Assembly (NCBI RefSeq): GCF_001005295.1
Contig: NZ_LBMK01000002.1
Coordinates: 1,333,545 to 1,397,544 of the forward strand
From: Streptomyces yangpuensis
GTDB lineage: Bacteria; Actinomycetota; Actinomycetes; Streptomycetales; Streptomycetaceae
Reading direction: 5' to 3'
Length of the DNA stretch: 64,000 nucleotides
Made by a program: the position numbers and the translations under genes. The notes under the pieces are model-generated. The model did no database searches and was not told the origin of the DNA. It saw nothing but the letters and a program-made list of their open reading frames with translations. Positions 17,192 to 26,735 of the stretch are shown piece by piece; positions within the stretch are counted from its first letter, which is position 1; each line of letters opens with the position of its first letter.

Positions 17192-20100
17192 GCCCGTCCG
17201 CCGACCAGCCCGCCGCGCCGCCGCCCCACCCGCCCAACACCCCCGATTCCCTGCCCCTTCCGGCACCCGCCGAAGAGGCCGCCCCCGCACCCGTGGGCGA
17301 GGCCGGCCCCGTACCCGCCGGGGAGGCCCCGGCCGGGGCCGTCGGTGCGTTGCGTACCGCCCCGGTCACCGGGCTCCAGCGCGGACTCTGGTTCCTCGAC
17401 CGGTGGAACCCGCAGGCCGCCACCTACACCACGCCCTGGACGTACGACGTCACCGGCACGCTCGACCTCGCACTGCTCCAGCGGGCCCTGGACGGCGTCA
17501 CCGCCCGGCACGAGGCGCTGCGCACCACCTTCGCCCTGCACCCCGACGGCCCCCGCCAGCACGTCCACCCCGCGCTCGCCGTGCCCCTCGCCGTCACCGA
17601 CCTTCGCGCGCTGCCCGAGGAACAACGGGCCGACCGGGCCGGGGAACTGATCGCCGAGCGGGCCGTCGAGCCGTTCGACCTGGCCACCGGGCCCCTGCTG
17701 CGCGCAGAGGCGTTCCGGCTCGCCGACGACCGCACCACGCTCCTGTTCGTGGTCCACCACATCGTCTGGGACGGCTGGTCGGCCGAGCTCTTCGACCACG
17801 AACTCGCCGAACTGTACTCCGCGTTCACAGAGCACCGGCCGCCCGTGCTGCCGGCGCTCACCACCCAGTACGCCGACTGGGCCGAGGAGGAACAGCACAC
17901 CTCCTACGAGGAGCACCTCGCCCACTGGAAGCAGACCCTCGACGGCGCCCCCACCCTCCTGGAGCTGCCCGGCGACCGGCCCCGGCCCGCCGAGTGCAGC
18001 CGGTGCGGCGCCACCGAGCCGTTCGACCTCGCCCCCGGCGCCGCCGCCCGGGTCCGGGCGCTCGCCGAGCAGGAGGGCGTCACTCCGTACACCGTCCAAC
18101 TCGCAGCCTTCGCGATCCTGATGGGCCGCTGGACCGGGCGTGACGACCTGCTCGTCGGCACCCCCGTCACCACCCGCAACCGACCCGAACTCGCCGATCT
18201 CCTCGGGTACTTCGTCAACCTGCTGCCGCTGCGCGTCCGGCTCGCCCTCGACGCCACCTTCCGCGGACTGCTCGCCGACCTCCAGGACGGCGCCTTCGAC
18301 GCCTTCGGCTACCTCGACGTCCCCTTCGACCAGCTGGTCGACCTGGCCGGCGCCACCCGTACCCCGCAGCACCCGCCCCTGGTCCAGGTGGTGTTCGGTG
18401 CCCACACCGAGGACCCCGTGCCCCTGGCGCTCGGCTCCGGGGTCACCGCTCGCCGCACCGTCCGCTCCAACGGCACAGCCAAGTTCGACCTCACCTGGTC
18501 CGTCTTCGAGGACACCGCCGACGGGAACCTGCGCGGCGAAGCCGAGTACAGCACCGACCTGTTCGACGCCGGCACCGTACGCCGCCTCGCCGCCGACTAC
18601 GCGGGCCTTCTGGACGCCGCCCTCGCCGACCCGGATGCCACCGTGCTCCGGCTCACCTCCGCCGGGCAGCCGCACCGCCCCGCGCGGCTCGAACCGGGCC
18701 ACTGCCTGCACCACCTCTTCGAGCGCGCCGCCGACGCCTACGGGGACCGGCCCGCCGTGAGTGACCCGTACGGCACCCTCGACTACGCCGAACTCGACCG
18801 CCGCGCCAACCGGCTGGCCCACACCCTGCTGGCCCGCGGGGTCCGCCCCGGCGACCGCGTCGGACTGCTGCTGGAGCGCACCGCCGCCGTCCCCGCCGCG
18901 ATCCTGGCCGTCCTCAAGACGGGCGCCGCCTACGTACCGGTCGACCTGGCGGCCCCGGCCGACCGGGCGGCCCTGGTCTTCGGCGACACCGCCGTCACCC
19001 TCGTCCTCACCGACCGGCCCGACCGCGCCCCCGACGGCCCGTGGCAGACCCTCGACCTCGCCGCGGACGCCGAGGAGATCGCCGCCGCCCCTGCCGTCCG
19101 GCCCCCCGCCGCCGGCCGCCCCGGCGACATCGCCTACCTCATCTTCACCTCCGGCTCCACCGGCCGCCCCAAGGGCGTCGCCGTCGCCCACGAGCACGTC
19201 AGCCGGCTCCTCGACTCCGGCCGCGGCCCCTTCGGCTTCGGCCCGGACACCGTCTGGACGCTCTTCCACAGCTACGCCTTCGACTGGACGGTGTGGGAGC
19301 TGTGGGGCGCCCTGCTGCACGGCGGCCGCCTGGTCGTCGTACCGCACCTCACCAGCCGTTCGCCCGACGAGTTCGCCGCCCTCCTCGACGAGGAACGCGT
19401 CACCCATCTCTGCCTCACGCCCTCCGCGCTGCGCCAGCTCGAACCGGCGCTGCGCCGCCGCCCGCGAGCCCTGCCCGCCCTGCGGTGGATCATGCTCGGC
19501 GGCGAGGCGCTCGACCCCGGAGTGGTCCAGCGCTGGCACGACCTCGACCCGCTGCCGCCCGCCCGGCTCTGCAACCTCTACGGCATCACCGAGACCACCG
19601 TGCATGTCACGACGCACGACATAGCCGCGGGCGGCGCGGGCGGCGGGGGCTTCGAACGCAGCTTCGTCGGCGAACCGATGCCGCACCTCACCGCGCTCGT
19701 CCTGGACGACTGGCTGCGCCCCAGCCTCCCCGGGGTACCCGGCGAGCTGTACATCGGCGGCGGCAGCCTCGCGCACGGCTACTGGGGCCGCCCCGGCCTG
19801 ACCGCCGGCCGCTTCGTGGCGGACCCGTACGGCCCGCCCGGCGCCCGGCTCTACCGGACCGGGGACGTCGCCAGGCGACTGCCGGACGGCGGGCTGGAGT
19901 ACGTCGGCCGGGCGGACTTCCAGGTGAAGCTGCGCGGCTTCCGGATCGAACTCGGCGAGATCGAGAACGCCGTCGCCGCGCACCCCGAGGTGGACGCCTG
20001 CGTCGTCACCGTGCACGACGACCGGCTCGCCGCGTACGTCACCGGCCGCTCCCCGGCCGAGCCCGCGGACCTGCGGGCCTTCCTGGGCCGCTCGCTGCCC

Positions 20101-21795
20101 GAGTACATGATCCCGGCGAGCGTCACCGTCCTGGACGCGCTGCCGCTCACCGTCAACGGCAAGGTCGACCGGGCGGCGCTGCCCGACCCCGACCGGACCG
20201 TGCCCGGGGCGGCGGCCGGGGCGCACGTCGAGCCGCGCACACCGGAGGAGGAACTGTTCGCCGGTGTCTGGACGCAGGTGCTCGGGGTCGGCGGGATCGG
20301 CGTCCACGACGACTTCTTCCACCTCGGCGGGGACTCCATCCGTGCCGTCCAGCTGGCCGGCGCCCTGCACGACCGCGGCTGGCAGGTCACCCTGCGGGAC
20401 GTCTTCGACGCGCCGACCGTCGCGGCACTGCTGCCGCTGGCCCGCCCGGTGGCCGCGGACCCCGCCGCGGACCGGCCCTTCGCGCTGATCGCCGAGGAGG
20501 ACCGGGCCGAGCTGCCGCCCGGGATCGTCGACGCCTACCCGATGGTCTCGATGCAGCTGTCCATGGTCTTCCACATGGAGGTCGCCGGCGGCACCGACAG
20601 CTACCACAACGTCAACTCCTACCGGATCGCCGGCGACCTCGACGAGGGCGCGCTGCGCCGCTCGGTCGCAGAGGCCATGGCGCGGCACGCCGTCCTGCGC
20701 ACCGGCCTCGACCTCTCCGGCTACGGCGAACCGCTCCAGCTGGTCCACGGCGCCCTGCCCGTCCCGGTCGAATGCACGGACCTGCGGGGAGCGACGGGCG
20801 AGGAACAGGACGACGCGGTCCGTGCGGTCTTCGAGCACCACCGCGACCGGCCCTTCGACCTCGCCGAACCGCCGCTGTTCCGGGTAACCGTCCAGCGGCT
20901 GGCCGAGGACGCCTTCCAGCTCACCGTCTCCGAGCACCACGCCATCCTCGACGGCTGGAGCTTCACCTCACTGCTCACCGAGATCCTCGAACGGCACACC
21001 GCGCTCGGCGCGGATCCGGCCTCCGCGCCGGCCCCGCCGCCGCGGACCTCCTTCCGGGACTTCGTCGCCGTGGAACGCGAGGCCGCCGCGGATCCGCACT
21101 CCCTGGCGTACTGGCGGAGCCGGCTCGACGGCGCCACCGGCCAGCTCTGGCCCGGCAGTGAGGACGTCCACGAACTGCCGCGGACGGTGGAGCGGGTGCT
21201 GCCCGACGCCCCCGGGCAACTGCGGGCGGTCGCCGACGCGCTCGCCGTACCGGTCAAGTCGGTCGCGCTCGCCGCCCACCTGTACGCGCTGGCCCGGATC
21301 ACGGGGCGGCGCCGGGTCACGACCGGGCTGGCGATGAACGGCCGGCTGGAACGGCTGGGCGGGACGGAGGTGTACGGGCTGTTCCTCAACACGGTCCCGC
21401 TGGTCGCGGAGCCGGACGAGGACGACCTGGCCGCGCTGGTACGGCACGTGCACCGGGAGGAGATGGACATGATGCCGCACCGGCGGGTGCCGTTCGCCCG
21501 GCTGGCGCGGATGATGGCCGACACCGCGCTCGACAGCCAGTTCGGCTACCTGCGGTTCCACGCCCTGGGGCGGCTGAGCGCGGCCCGGATCGAGGACGGC
21601 CGGATCGGCTGCGAGCCGACGCTGAGGCACGAGCCCAACAGCTTCGCCTTCGGCGCCTCGCTGATCCAGGACCCGGTGTCGCAGCGCGTCCTGCTCGCCG
21701 TGGACCACCAGCGGGCGGTGGTGGACGACGCCACGGCGGACCACTTCATCGACGCCTACACGGAAGCCCTGGCCCGCCTGTCGGCCGAAGCCTGA
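17188..21795 (+). CDS. NRPS 2: C-A-T-C
   Basis: 1535 residues, GTG start with GAAGGGA upstream. A Pro/Ala-rich leader of about 50 residues is followed by C1 (HHIVWDGW near 190), A ([11 protein letters not shown] near 653), T (LGGDSI near 1046) and a C-terminal C domain (about 1117-1530, HHAILDGW near 1250). The A-domain selectivity residues read D-W-W-C-M-G-L-V-H within a YGITETTVHV context that resembles Thr/Ser-type domains but is not identical. The last C domain has no A-T partner in the same protein and opens YPMVSMQLSMVFHMEV, a type often following a T domain. It probably acts with the free A-T protein encoded next. Confidence 0.92.
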   Translation: MSPSADQPAAPPPHPPNTPDSLPLPAPAEEAAPAPVGEAGPVPAGEAPAGAVGALRTAPVTGLQRGLWFLDRWNPQAATYTTPWTYDVTGTLDLALLQRALDGVTARHEALRTTFALHPDGPRQHVHPALAVPLAVTDLRALPEEQRADRAGELIAERAVEPFDLATGPLLRAEAFRLADDRTTLLFVVHHIVWDGWSAELFDHELAELYSAFTEHRPPVLPALTTQYADWAEEEQHTSYEEHLAHWKQTLDGAPTLLELPGDRPRPAECSRCGATEPFDLAPGAAARVRALAEQEGVTPYTVQLAAFAILMGRWTGRDDLLVGTPVTTRNRPELADLLGYFVNLLPLRVRLALDATFRGLLADLQDGAFDAFGYLDVPFDQLVDLAGATRTPQHPPLVQVVFGAHTEDPVPLALGSGVTARRTVRSNGTAKFDLTWSVFEDTADGNLRGEAEYSTDLFDAGTVRRLAADYAGLLDAALADPDATVLRLTSAGQPHRPARLEPGHCLHHLFERAADAYGDRPAVSDPYGTLDYAELDRRANRLAHTLLARGVRPGDRVGLLLERTAAVPAAILAVLKTGAAYVPVDLAAPADRAALVFGDTAVTLVLTDRPDRAPDGPWQTLDLAADAEEIAAAPAVRPPAAGRPGDIAYLIFTSGSTGRPKGVAVAHEHVSRLLDSGRGPFGFGPDTVWTLFHSYAFDWTVWELWGALLHGGRLVVVPHLTSRSPDEFAALLDEERVTHLCLTPSALRQLEPALRRRPRALPALRWIMLGGEALDPGVVQRWHDLDPLPPARLCNLYGITETTVHVTTHDIAAGGAGGGGFERSFVGEPMPHLTALVLDDWLRPSLPGVPGELYIGGGSLAHGYWGRPGLTAGRFVADPYGPPGARLYRTGDVARRLPDGGLEYVGRADFQVKLRGFRIELGEIENAVAAHPEVDACVVTVHDDRLAAYVTGRSPAEPADLRAFLGRSLPEYMIPASVTVLDALPLTVNGKVDRAALPDPDRTVPGAAAGAHVEPRTPEEELFAGVWTQVLGVGGIGVHDDFFHLGGDSIRAVQLAGALHDRGWQVTLRDVFDAPTVAALLPLARPVAADPAADRPFALIAEEDRAELPPGIVDAYPMVSMQLSMVFHMEVAGGTDSYHNVNSYRIAGDLDEGALRRSVAEAMARHAVLRTGLDLSGYGEPLQLVHGALPVPVECTDLRGATGEEQDDAVRAVFEHHRDRPFDLAEPPLFRVTVQRLAEDAFQLTVSEHHAILDGWSFTSLLTEILERHTALGADPASAPAPPPRTSFRDFVAVEREAAADPHSLAYWRSRLDGATGQLWPGSEDVHELPRTVERVLPDAPGQLRAVADALAVPVKSVALAAHLYALARITGRRRVTTGLAMNGRLERLGGTEVYGLFLNTVPLVAEPDEDDLAALVRHVHREEMDMMPHRRVPFARLARMMADTALDSQFGYLRFHALGRLSAARIEDGRIGCEPTLRHEPNSFAFGASLIQDPVSQRVLLAVDHQRAVVDDATADHFIDAYTEALARLSAEA

Positions 21796-22506
21796 CCCCC
21801 GGCTCCGCCGGGCCGGTGTGGCCGGCGGTGGCCGGCCACGGCCCGACCACCGCCGACCGTACGGCGGGCCCTGCGGGGGCGCACCGCCCCGCCGAGGCCG
21901 AACGCCCGGTCGGGCCGGCCCCCGCGGGCCGCCGGGCCGGGCGACGCCGACCGGCCCGGCCGGTGTACGCAGCCGCTGCCGGCCGAGCGGCCGGGCCCGC
22001 ACCTGCCGTCCGCCGGGCTGCCCCGCCTGCGGCGGGCGGCGCCGGATCAGGCCGGGCCCGGCCTCGCAGGGGCGGTCCGGCTCCGCCTCCGACGGGCCCC
22101 GGCCGTCGGCCGAACGGCGGGGTGCGATGCCCGTCCCGGGGCGACGCCCCTGACGGTAGGCCGCCACCCGTGGGGGCGGTCCACCGAAGTGCCACAGCCC
22201 GCCGCTTCGGCCCGGCGCCCGCAGGGGCGGTCCGGCTCGGCCAGGACGACGGTCCGTCCGGCCAGCGGCCGGTGGCCGCCCGGGCCGGTACGGCAAGCCG
22301 CCAGCGGCTGGGGCCGGACGGCCGGTATCCGCACGGGCACCGGCCCATCGGCTCCGCCCGGGCCGGTACGGCGGGGCCGCCGGGCCGCCGGGGCCGTACC
22401 GGCGACGCCCGCTGCGGCGGGGGCGCAGGCCCGTCGGCTTCGGCAGGGCCGCCAGGGCCGTGCCGCGTGATCCATCCATTCCGAACCGACGAACCAGGAG
22501 TTCCAC
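21796..22506. other. 711-bp noncoding, repeat-rich spacer at a module break
   Basis: No convincing gene on either strand; open frames here are low-complexity Arg/Pro/Gly shadows. The stretch is full of short inverted repeats and two pairs of exact 19-bp direct repeats: 22065-22083 with 22220-22238, and 22276-22294 with 22354-22372. It separates the orphan C domain of NRPS 2 from the A-T protein NRPS 3. It ends in a clear CAGGAG RBS for NRPS 3. Confidence 0.6.
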
Positions 22507-24300
22507 ATGACCACCATCACCGTCGCAGCCGACCTGTTGTCCCGACTGGCGGCCGTCGTCGCCGCGCAGCCCGGGCGGGTCGCCGTGCACGCCGTGGACG
22601 GGAGTCTCGACTTTGCCGCGCTGGACCGCCGTACCGCCGGACTGGCCCGGGCCCTGCGCGCGGCCGGGGTGCGGCGTGGGGACCGGGTCGGGGTGCACCT
22701 CGCGCGTACCGCCGATCTGCCGGTCGCGTTGCTCGCCGCCTGGCGGGCCGGCGCCGCGTACGTCCCGCTCGACCCCGCCTACCCGGCCGAGCGCATCGCC
22801 TTCATGGCTGCCGACGCCCGCCTCGCCGCCGTCGTGAGCGCCGACGCCGAGCCGCCCGTACCGGCCGGCGTGCCGGTGCTCCGCCCCGACGCCCAGGGCA
22901 CCGAAGGCCCGGCGGAGCCGTTCACCCCGCACCCGCTCGACTCCGCCTACGTCATCTACACCTCCGGCTCCACCGGCCGCCCCAAGGGCGTGGAGGTCCC
23001 GCACGGCGCCGTGGCCGGCCTCGCCGCCGCCCTGGAACTCAGCGGCGCCTACCGCCCGGAGCCCGGCGTCGTCGCCTGGAACGCGAGCGTGTCCTTCGAC
23101 GCCTCCGTCCAGCAGTGGATCCGGATCTGCCGCGGCGACACCCTGGTGGTGATCGACGACACGCAGCGGGCCGAGCCGACCCGCCTCGTACGGCTGCTCG
23201 CCGAACACGCCGTCACCGACCTCGACCTGACCCCGTCCCACTGGCAGCTGCTCCGCGAGCCGCTGGCCGGCGCCGGTGCCGGCACCCGCGTCCCGCGGCT
23301 GTTCATGGGCGGCGAGCCCGTACCCGCCCGCACCTGGCGCGAACTGGCCGACGCCCGTATCGACGCCCTCAACCTGTACGGGCCCACCGAGTGCACCGTC
23401 GACGCGATCACCACCCCGGTCACCGGCCCCGGCCCGCACCTGGGCGAACCGCTGCCCGGCGTACGCGCCTACCTGCTCGACGGCCGCCTCATGCCCGTGA
23501 CGACGGCCGGCGCGGTCGGCGAGCTGTACCTGGCCGGGCCCGGCCTCGCCCACGGCTACCCGGGCCACCCGGGCCTGACGGCGGGCCGGTTCACGGCGGA
23601 CCCGTTCGCAACCGAGCCCGGCGCCCGGATGTACCGCACCGGCGACCAGGCGCGCCGCTCCGCCGAGGGTCTCCTGGAGTACGTCGGCCGGGTGGACCGC
23701 CAGGTCAAGCTGCGCGGCTTCCGGGTCGAGATCGGCGAGGTCGAGCACGCGCTGGGCGCCCTCGCCGGGGTGACCGCGGCCGCCGTCACGCTGCACGAGG
23801 CCGCCCCCGGGGACCACCGGCTCGCCGGTTACGTCACCGGCGCGGCCGTCCGCCCCGCCGACCTGCCGGCCGAGCTGCGCCGTACCCTGCCCGCCCACAT
23901 GGTCCCGTCCACCGTGACCGTGCTGGACGCCCTGCCTCTCACCCCCAACGGCAAGGTCGACCACAGCGCCCTGCCCGCCCCGGCGGCGGCCGCCACCGAC
24001 ACCGCCGAGCGAACCGCGCCGGGCGGGGTCGACGAGCAGGTCGCCGAGGTCTGGCGCACCGTGCTCGGGGTGCCCGACGTCGAGCAGAGCGACGACTTCC
24101 TCTCCCTCGGCGGCCACTCCCTCGCCGCCCTGCGCGTCGTCCACCTGCTGCGACGCAAGCTCGACGTCGAACTCCAGCTCCGCGACCTGCTGGACGCGGC
24201 CGACCTGGCCGGTTTCACCGCCGCGGTCCGGCGCGCCGCCGCGGCCGGCCCGGCCGCCGCCCGTCCCACCCTCACCGCCCGCCGCGAGGCCGTCCGATGA
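22507..24300 (+). CDS. NRPS 3: free-standing A-T didomain
   Basis: 597 residues with CAGGAG 6 nt before the ATG. A domain about 20-500 ([11 protein letters not shown] near 153) and T domain LGGHSL near 534. Selectivity residues read D-A-Q-D-F-G-L-V-D, very close to the published glutamine code DAQDLGVVD, so Gln or a close relative is the best guess. It has no C domain, which fits use with the C domain at the end of NRPS 2 as module 4. An alternative is an off-line A-T station for oxidation by the P450 two genes downstream. The stop overlaps the thioesterase start (ATGA). Confidence 0.92.
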   Translation: MTTITVAADLLSRLAAVVAAQPGRVAVHAVDGSLDFAALDRRTAGLARALRAAGVRRGDRVGVHLARTADLPVALLAAWRAGAAYVPLDPAYPAERIAFMAADARLAAVVSADAEPPVPAGVPVLRPDAQGTEGPAEPFTPHPLDSAYVIYTSGSTGRPKGVEVPHGAVAGLAAALELSGAYRPEPGVVAWNASVSFDASVQQWIRICRGDTLVVIDDTQRAEPTRLVRLLAEHAVTDLDLTPSHWQLLREPLAGAGAGTRVPRLFMGGEPVPARTWRELADARIDALNLYGPTECTVDAITTPVTGPGPHLGEPLPGVRAYLLDGRLMPVTTAGAVGELYLAGPGLAHGYPGHPGLTAGRFTADPFATEPGARMYRTGDQARRSAEGLLEYVGRVDRQVKLRGFRVEIGEVEHALGALAGVTAAAVTLHEAAPGDHRLAGYVTGAAVRPADLPAELRRTLPAHMVPSTVTVLDALPLTPNGKVDHSALPAPAAAATDTAERTAPGGVDEQVAEVWRTVLGVPDVEQSDDFLSLGGHSLAALRVVHLLRRKLDVELQLRDLLDAADLAGFTAAVRRAAAAGPAAARPTLTARREAVR

Positions 24301-25136
24301 CCACCGCCACTCCCGCCGCGCGCCCTGCCCGTCCTGGCCGCCCCCGGGTCGAGGGGGACTGGCTGTTCGTCCCCGCTCCCCAGGCCCACCGCCCCATACG
24401 GCTGTTCTGCTTCCCGCACGCCGGCGGCGACGCCACCGCCTACACGCCGCTCGCCCGCGCCCTGGCCCCCGCGGCCGAGGTCTGGGCGCTGCGCCCGCCG
24501 GCCCGGGGCGGCCGCAGCCGGCACCCGATGCCGCCCGACTTCGACACGCTGGTCACCGCCGTCACCGAGGCACTCACCCCGCATCTGACCGGCGGTGACG
24601 GCGGCCGGTTCGCCTTCTACGGCCAGAGCTTCGGCGCGCTGCTGGCCTACGAGGTCGCCCGCGCGCTCCCCGCCGACCACCGTCCCGAGCTGGTGGTCGC
24701 CGTGGGGGCGCCCAGCCCCGCCGAGTGGGCCGGGCGCGAGTCCAGGGACCTGGACGCGTCCGAACTCCTACGGCTCACCGGCCTGGAGGAGTCGGTCCAG
24801 GGCCATCCGGACCTCGTCGAGCTCGCCCTGCGCGCCATCCGCACCGACCTCGCCGTCAGCGCCACCTACCACCACCGTCCGCACGCGCCGATCGGCTCCG
24901 CGATCCACGCCCTGGCCGGCGCGGAGGACCCGATGCTCGCCACCACCGGGCTCACCGGCTGGGCCGCCCACACCCGCGGTGGCTTCGGCCACCGCGTCGT
25001 CCCCGGCGGGCACCTGCTCGCCACCGTCGACCGGCCCGGCCCGGCCGACCTCCTGACCTCTCTTCTGACCCCTCGCCCGGCGGACCGCCAGGTGCCCGTC
25101 GCGCCCGACCACGTTTCCAGGGAGCAGCCATGCTGA
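24297..25136 (+). CDS. Type II thioesterase
   Basis: 279 residues, alpha/beta hydrolase of the NRPS/PKS TEII family. LFCFPHAGGDATAY carries the oxyanion region, GQSFGALLAYE the catalytic Ser, and VPGGHLL the catalytic His near the C terminus; these fit the usual 240-280 residue size. It normally removes wrong or stalled acyl groups from carrier domains. It is coupled upstream to the A-T protein by ATGA and overlaps the P450 start by 7 bp. Confidence 0.93.
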   Translation: MTTATPAARPARPGRPRVEGDWLFVPAPQAHRPIRLFCFPHAGGDATAYTPLARALAPAAEVWALRPPARGGRSRHPMPPDFDTLVTAVTEALTPHLTGGDGGRFAFYGQSFGALLAYEVARALPADHRPELVVAVGAPSPAEWAGRESRDLDASELLRLTGLEESVQGHPDLVELALRAIRTDLAVSATYHHRPHAPIGSAIHALAGAEDPMLATTGLTGWAAHTRGGFGHRVVPGGHLLATVDRPGPADLLTSLLTPRPADRQVPVAPDHVSREQPC

Positions 25137-26368
25137 CCACCGCCACCGCCACCGCCACCGCCACCGCCACCGCCACCACCCGCACAGCCACCGCCGGTAC
25201 CGTCGACCTCACCGACCCCGGCCTGTGGGCCCGCCCCGACACCCCGGCCCTGATCGCCGAGCTGCGCCGCGAGGCGCCCGTGCACCGCACCGAGACCGTC
25301 GACGACGGACCGGTCTGGTCGGTGCTCACCTACCGGGAGTCGGCGGAGGTACTGCGCAACGCGGCCGTGTTCAGCTCGGAGTCCGGATCGCTGCTCGGCG
25401 CGGGCGAGGGCAACGTACCGGTCGGCTCGGGCCGGATGATGGCGCTCACCGACCCGCCCCGCCACCGCGAACTCCGGGCCCCCGCCAACCCGTTCTTCTC
25501 CAAGGGCGGGGTGCGCGGCGCCGCCCGGTCGATCACCGAACGGGCCGGCGAGCTCTTCGACCGGGCCGTCGAGCAGGGCGAGGTGGACCTCGTCGACGTG
25601 GTCTCCGCCCTCCCCCTCGCCGTCATGTGCGATCTGCTGGACGTCCCGGAGAAGGACCGCGACATGGTGGTCCGGGTCTGCGACGTGGCCTTCCTCGGCC
25701 GCACCCCGGAGGAACGCCGGGCCGGGCACCAGAAGCTGATCCCGTACCTGATGCACCAGGTGATGCTGCGCCGCTCCGACCCGCGCGACGACCTGATCTC
25801 CATGATGGCCACGTACAAGGTCGGCGGGCGGCTGCTGCCGATCGAGGACGTGGTCCTCAACCTGGACAACATCGTGGTCGGCGGCGTCCAGACCGTCCGC
25901 CACACCGCCGCCATGGGCCTGCACACCCTCGTCCGGCGCCCCGACCTGTGGCACAGGCTGCAACGGGGCGAGGTCTCCATGGACTCCGCCGTGGACGAGC
26001 TCCTGCGCTGGACCTCCGTGGGCCTCCACACGCTGCGCACCGCCACCCGGGACATCGAGCTGGGCGGCCGCCGGATCCGGCGCGGCGACCGGGTCGCGGT
26101 CTGGGTGTGGTCCGCCGACCGGGACCCGGAGGCTTTCGACCGGCCCGAGGAGATCTGGCTCGACCGTTCGCCCAACAAGCACCTCGCGCTGGGCCTGGGC
26201 GCCCACTACTGCATCGGCGCGCCGCTGGCCAAGGCCGAGCTGAGCGCGCTGTACACGGCCGCGCTGGAGAAGGCCGCCGTGATCGAGCCGACCGGGCCCG
26301 TCACCTACAACCGTTCGATCATCAACTTCGGCCTGGACCACTTCCCCGTCCGGCTCACCCCCCGTTGA
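25130..26368 (+). CDS. Cytochrome P450
   Basis: 412 residues, ATG with GGGAG upstream, overlapping the thioesterase stop. Haem loop LGLGAHYCIGAPLAK with the thiolate Cys, ExxR as ELLR, and PERF-region WLDRSP are clear. The I-helix oxygen-activation motif, usually (A/G)Gx(D/E)T, reads GGVQT, with Gln in place of the acidic residue. The N terminus has a Thr-Ala dipeptide repeat of about 20 residues from a short tandem repeat. It probably oxidises a carrier-bound or released peptide residue. The reaction cannot be told from sequence. Confidence 0.93.
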   Translation: MLTTATATATATATATTRTATAGTVDLTDPGLWARPDTPALIAELRREAPVHRTETVDDGPVWSVLTYRESAEVLRNAAVFSSESGSLLGAGEGNVPVGSGRMMALTDPPRHRELRAPANPFFSKGGVRGAARSITERAGELFDRAVEQGEVDLVDVVSALPLAVMCDLLDVPEKDRDMVVRVCDVAFLGRTPEERRAGHQKLIPYLMHQVMLRRSDPRDDLISMMATYKVGGRLLPIEDVVLNLDNIVVGGVQTVRHTAAMGLHTLVRRPDLWHRLQRGEVSMDSAVDELLRWTSVGLHTLRTATRDIELGGRRIRRGDRVAVWVWSADRDPEAFDRPEEIWLDRSPNKHLALGLGAHYCIGAPLAKAELSALYTAALEKAAVIEPTGPVTYNRSIINFGLDHFPVRLTPR

Positions 26369-26372
26369 GCGG

Positions 26373-26421
26373 GGATCCGGACCCGGACCCGGACCCGGAT
26401 CCGGCAGTGCCGCAACTGCCG
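26373..26421. repeat. Hexamer array and inverted repeat before mbtH
   Basis: Five GGA(C/T)CC hexamers (26373-26402) are followed by a 7-bp inverted repeat with arms CGGCAGT and ACTGCCG (26402-26408 and 26415-26421). The arm sequence resembles the palindrome upstream of NRPS 1. Function unknown; it may be a hairpin attenuating or terminating transcription between P450 and mbtH. Confidence 0.5.
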
Positions 26422-26522
26422 CTCACCTGCCGGAACTTGTGCCGCTGCGGCCCGGCCGGCGCCCATACCTTCGAACCGCACCCCAGAGCACCTCCTGCAC
26501 CTCTCACTCTACGGAGACCACC

Positions 26523-26735
26523 ATGAGCAACCCGTTCGAGGACGACAACTCCGGCTACCTGGTCCTGGTCAACGACGAGAACCAGCACTCGCTCTGGCCG
26601 GTCTGGATCGACGTGCCGGCCGGCTGGACCACCGTCCACGGCGAGGCCCCCCGCCAGGAGTGCCTCGACTGGATCGAGGCCAACTGGACCGACATCCGCC
26701 CGGCGAGCCTGCTCGCCACCCTCGACCAGCGGTGA
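26523..26735 (+). CDS. MbtH-like protein
   Basis: 70 residues. Classic MbtH signature: NPFEDDNSGYLVLVNDENQHSLWP, then W-DVPAGW and the closing CLDWIEANWTDIRPASL with the conserved Trp residues. These proteins bind A domains and help their folding and activity. ATG 26523 has ACGGAGA upstream; the longer frame is not a gene. The stop overlaps a GTG start of the next gene. Confidence 0.96.
   Translation: MSNPFEDDNSGYLVLVNDENQHSLWPVWIDVPAGWTTVHGEAPRQECLDWIEANWTDIRPASLLATLDQR

Noticed and set aside
21746..22348. Open frame on the minus strand across the NRPS 2/NRPS 3 spacer
   Set aside because: Low-complexity Arg/Pro/Gly translation, no RBS, no recognisable motif; it follows from base composition.
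26364..26370. GTTGAGC word at the end of the P450 gene, resembling a SARP heptamer
   Set aside because: It includes the TGA stop codon and has no partner repeat 11 bp away, so it is chance.
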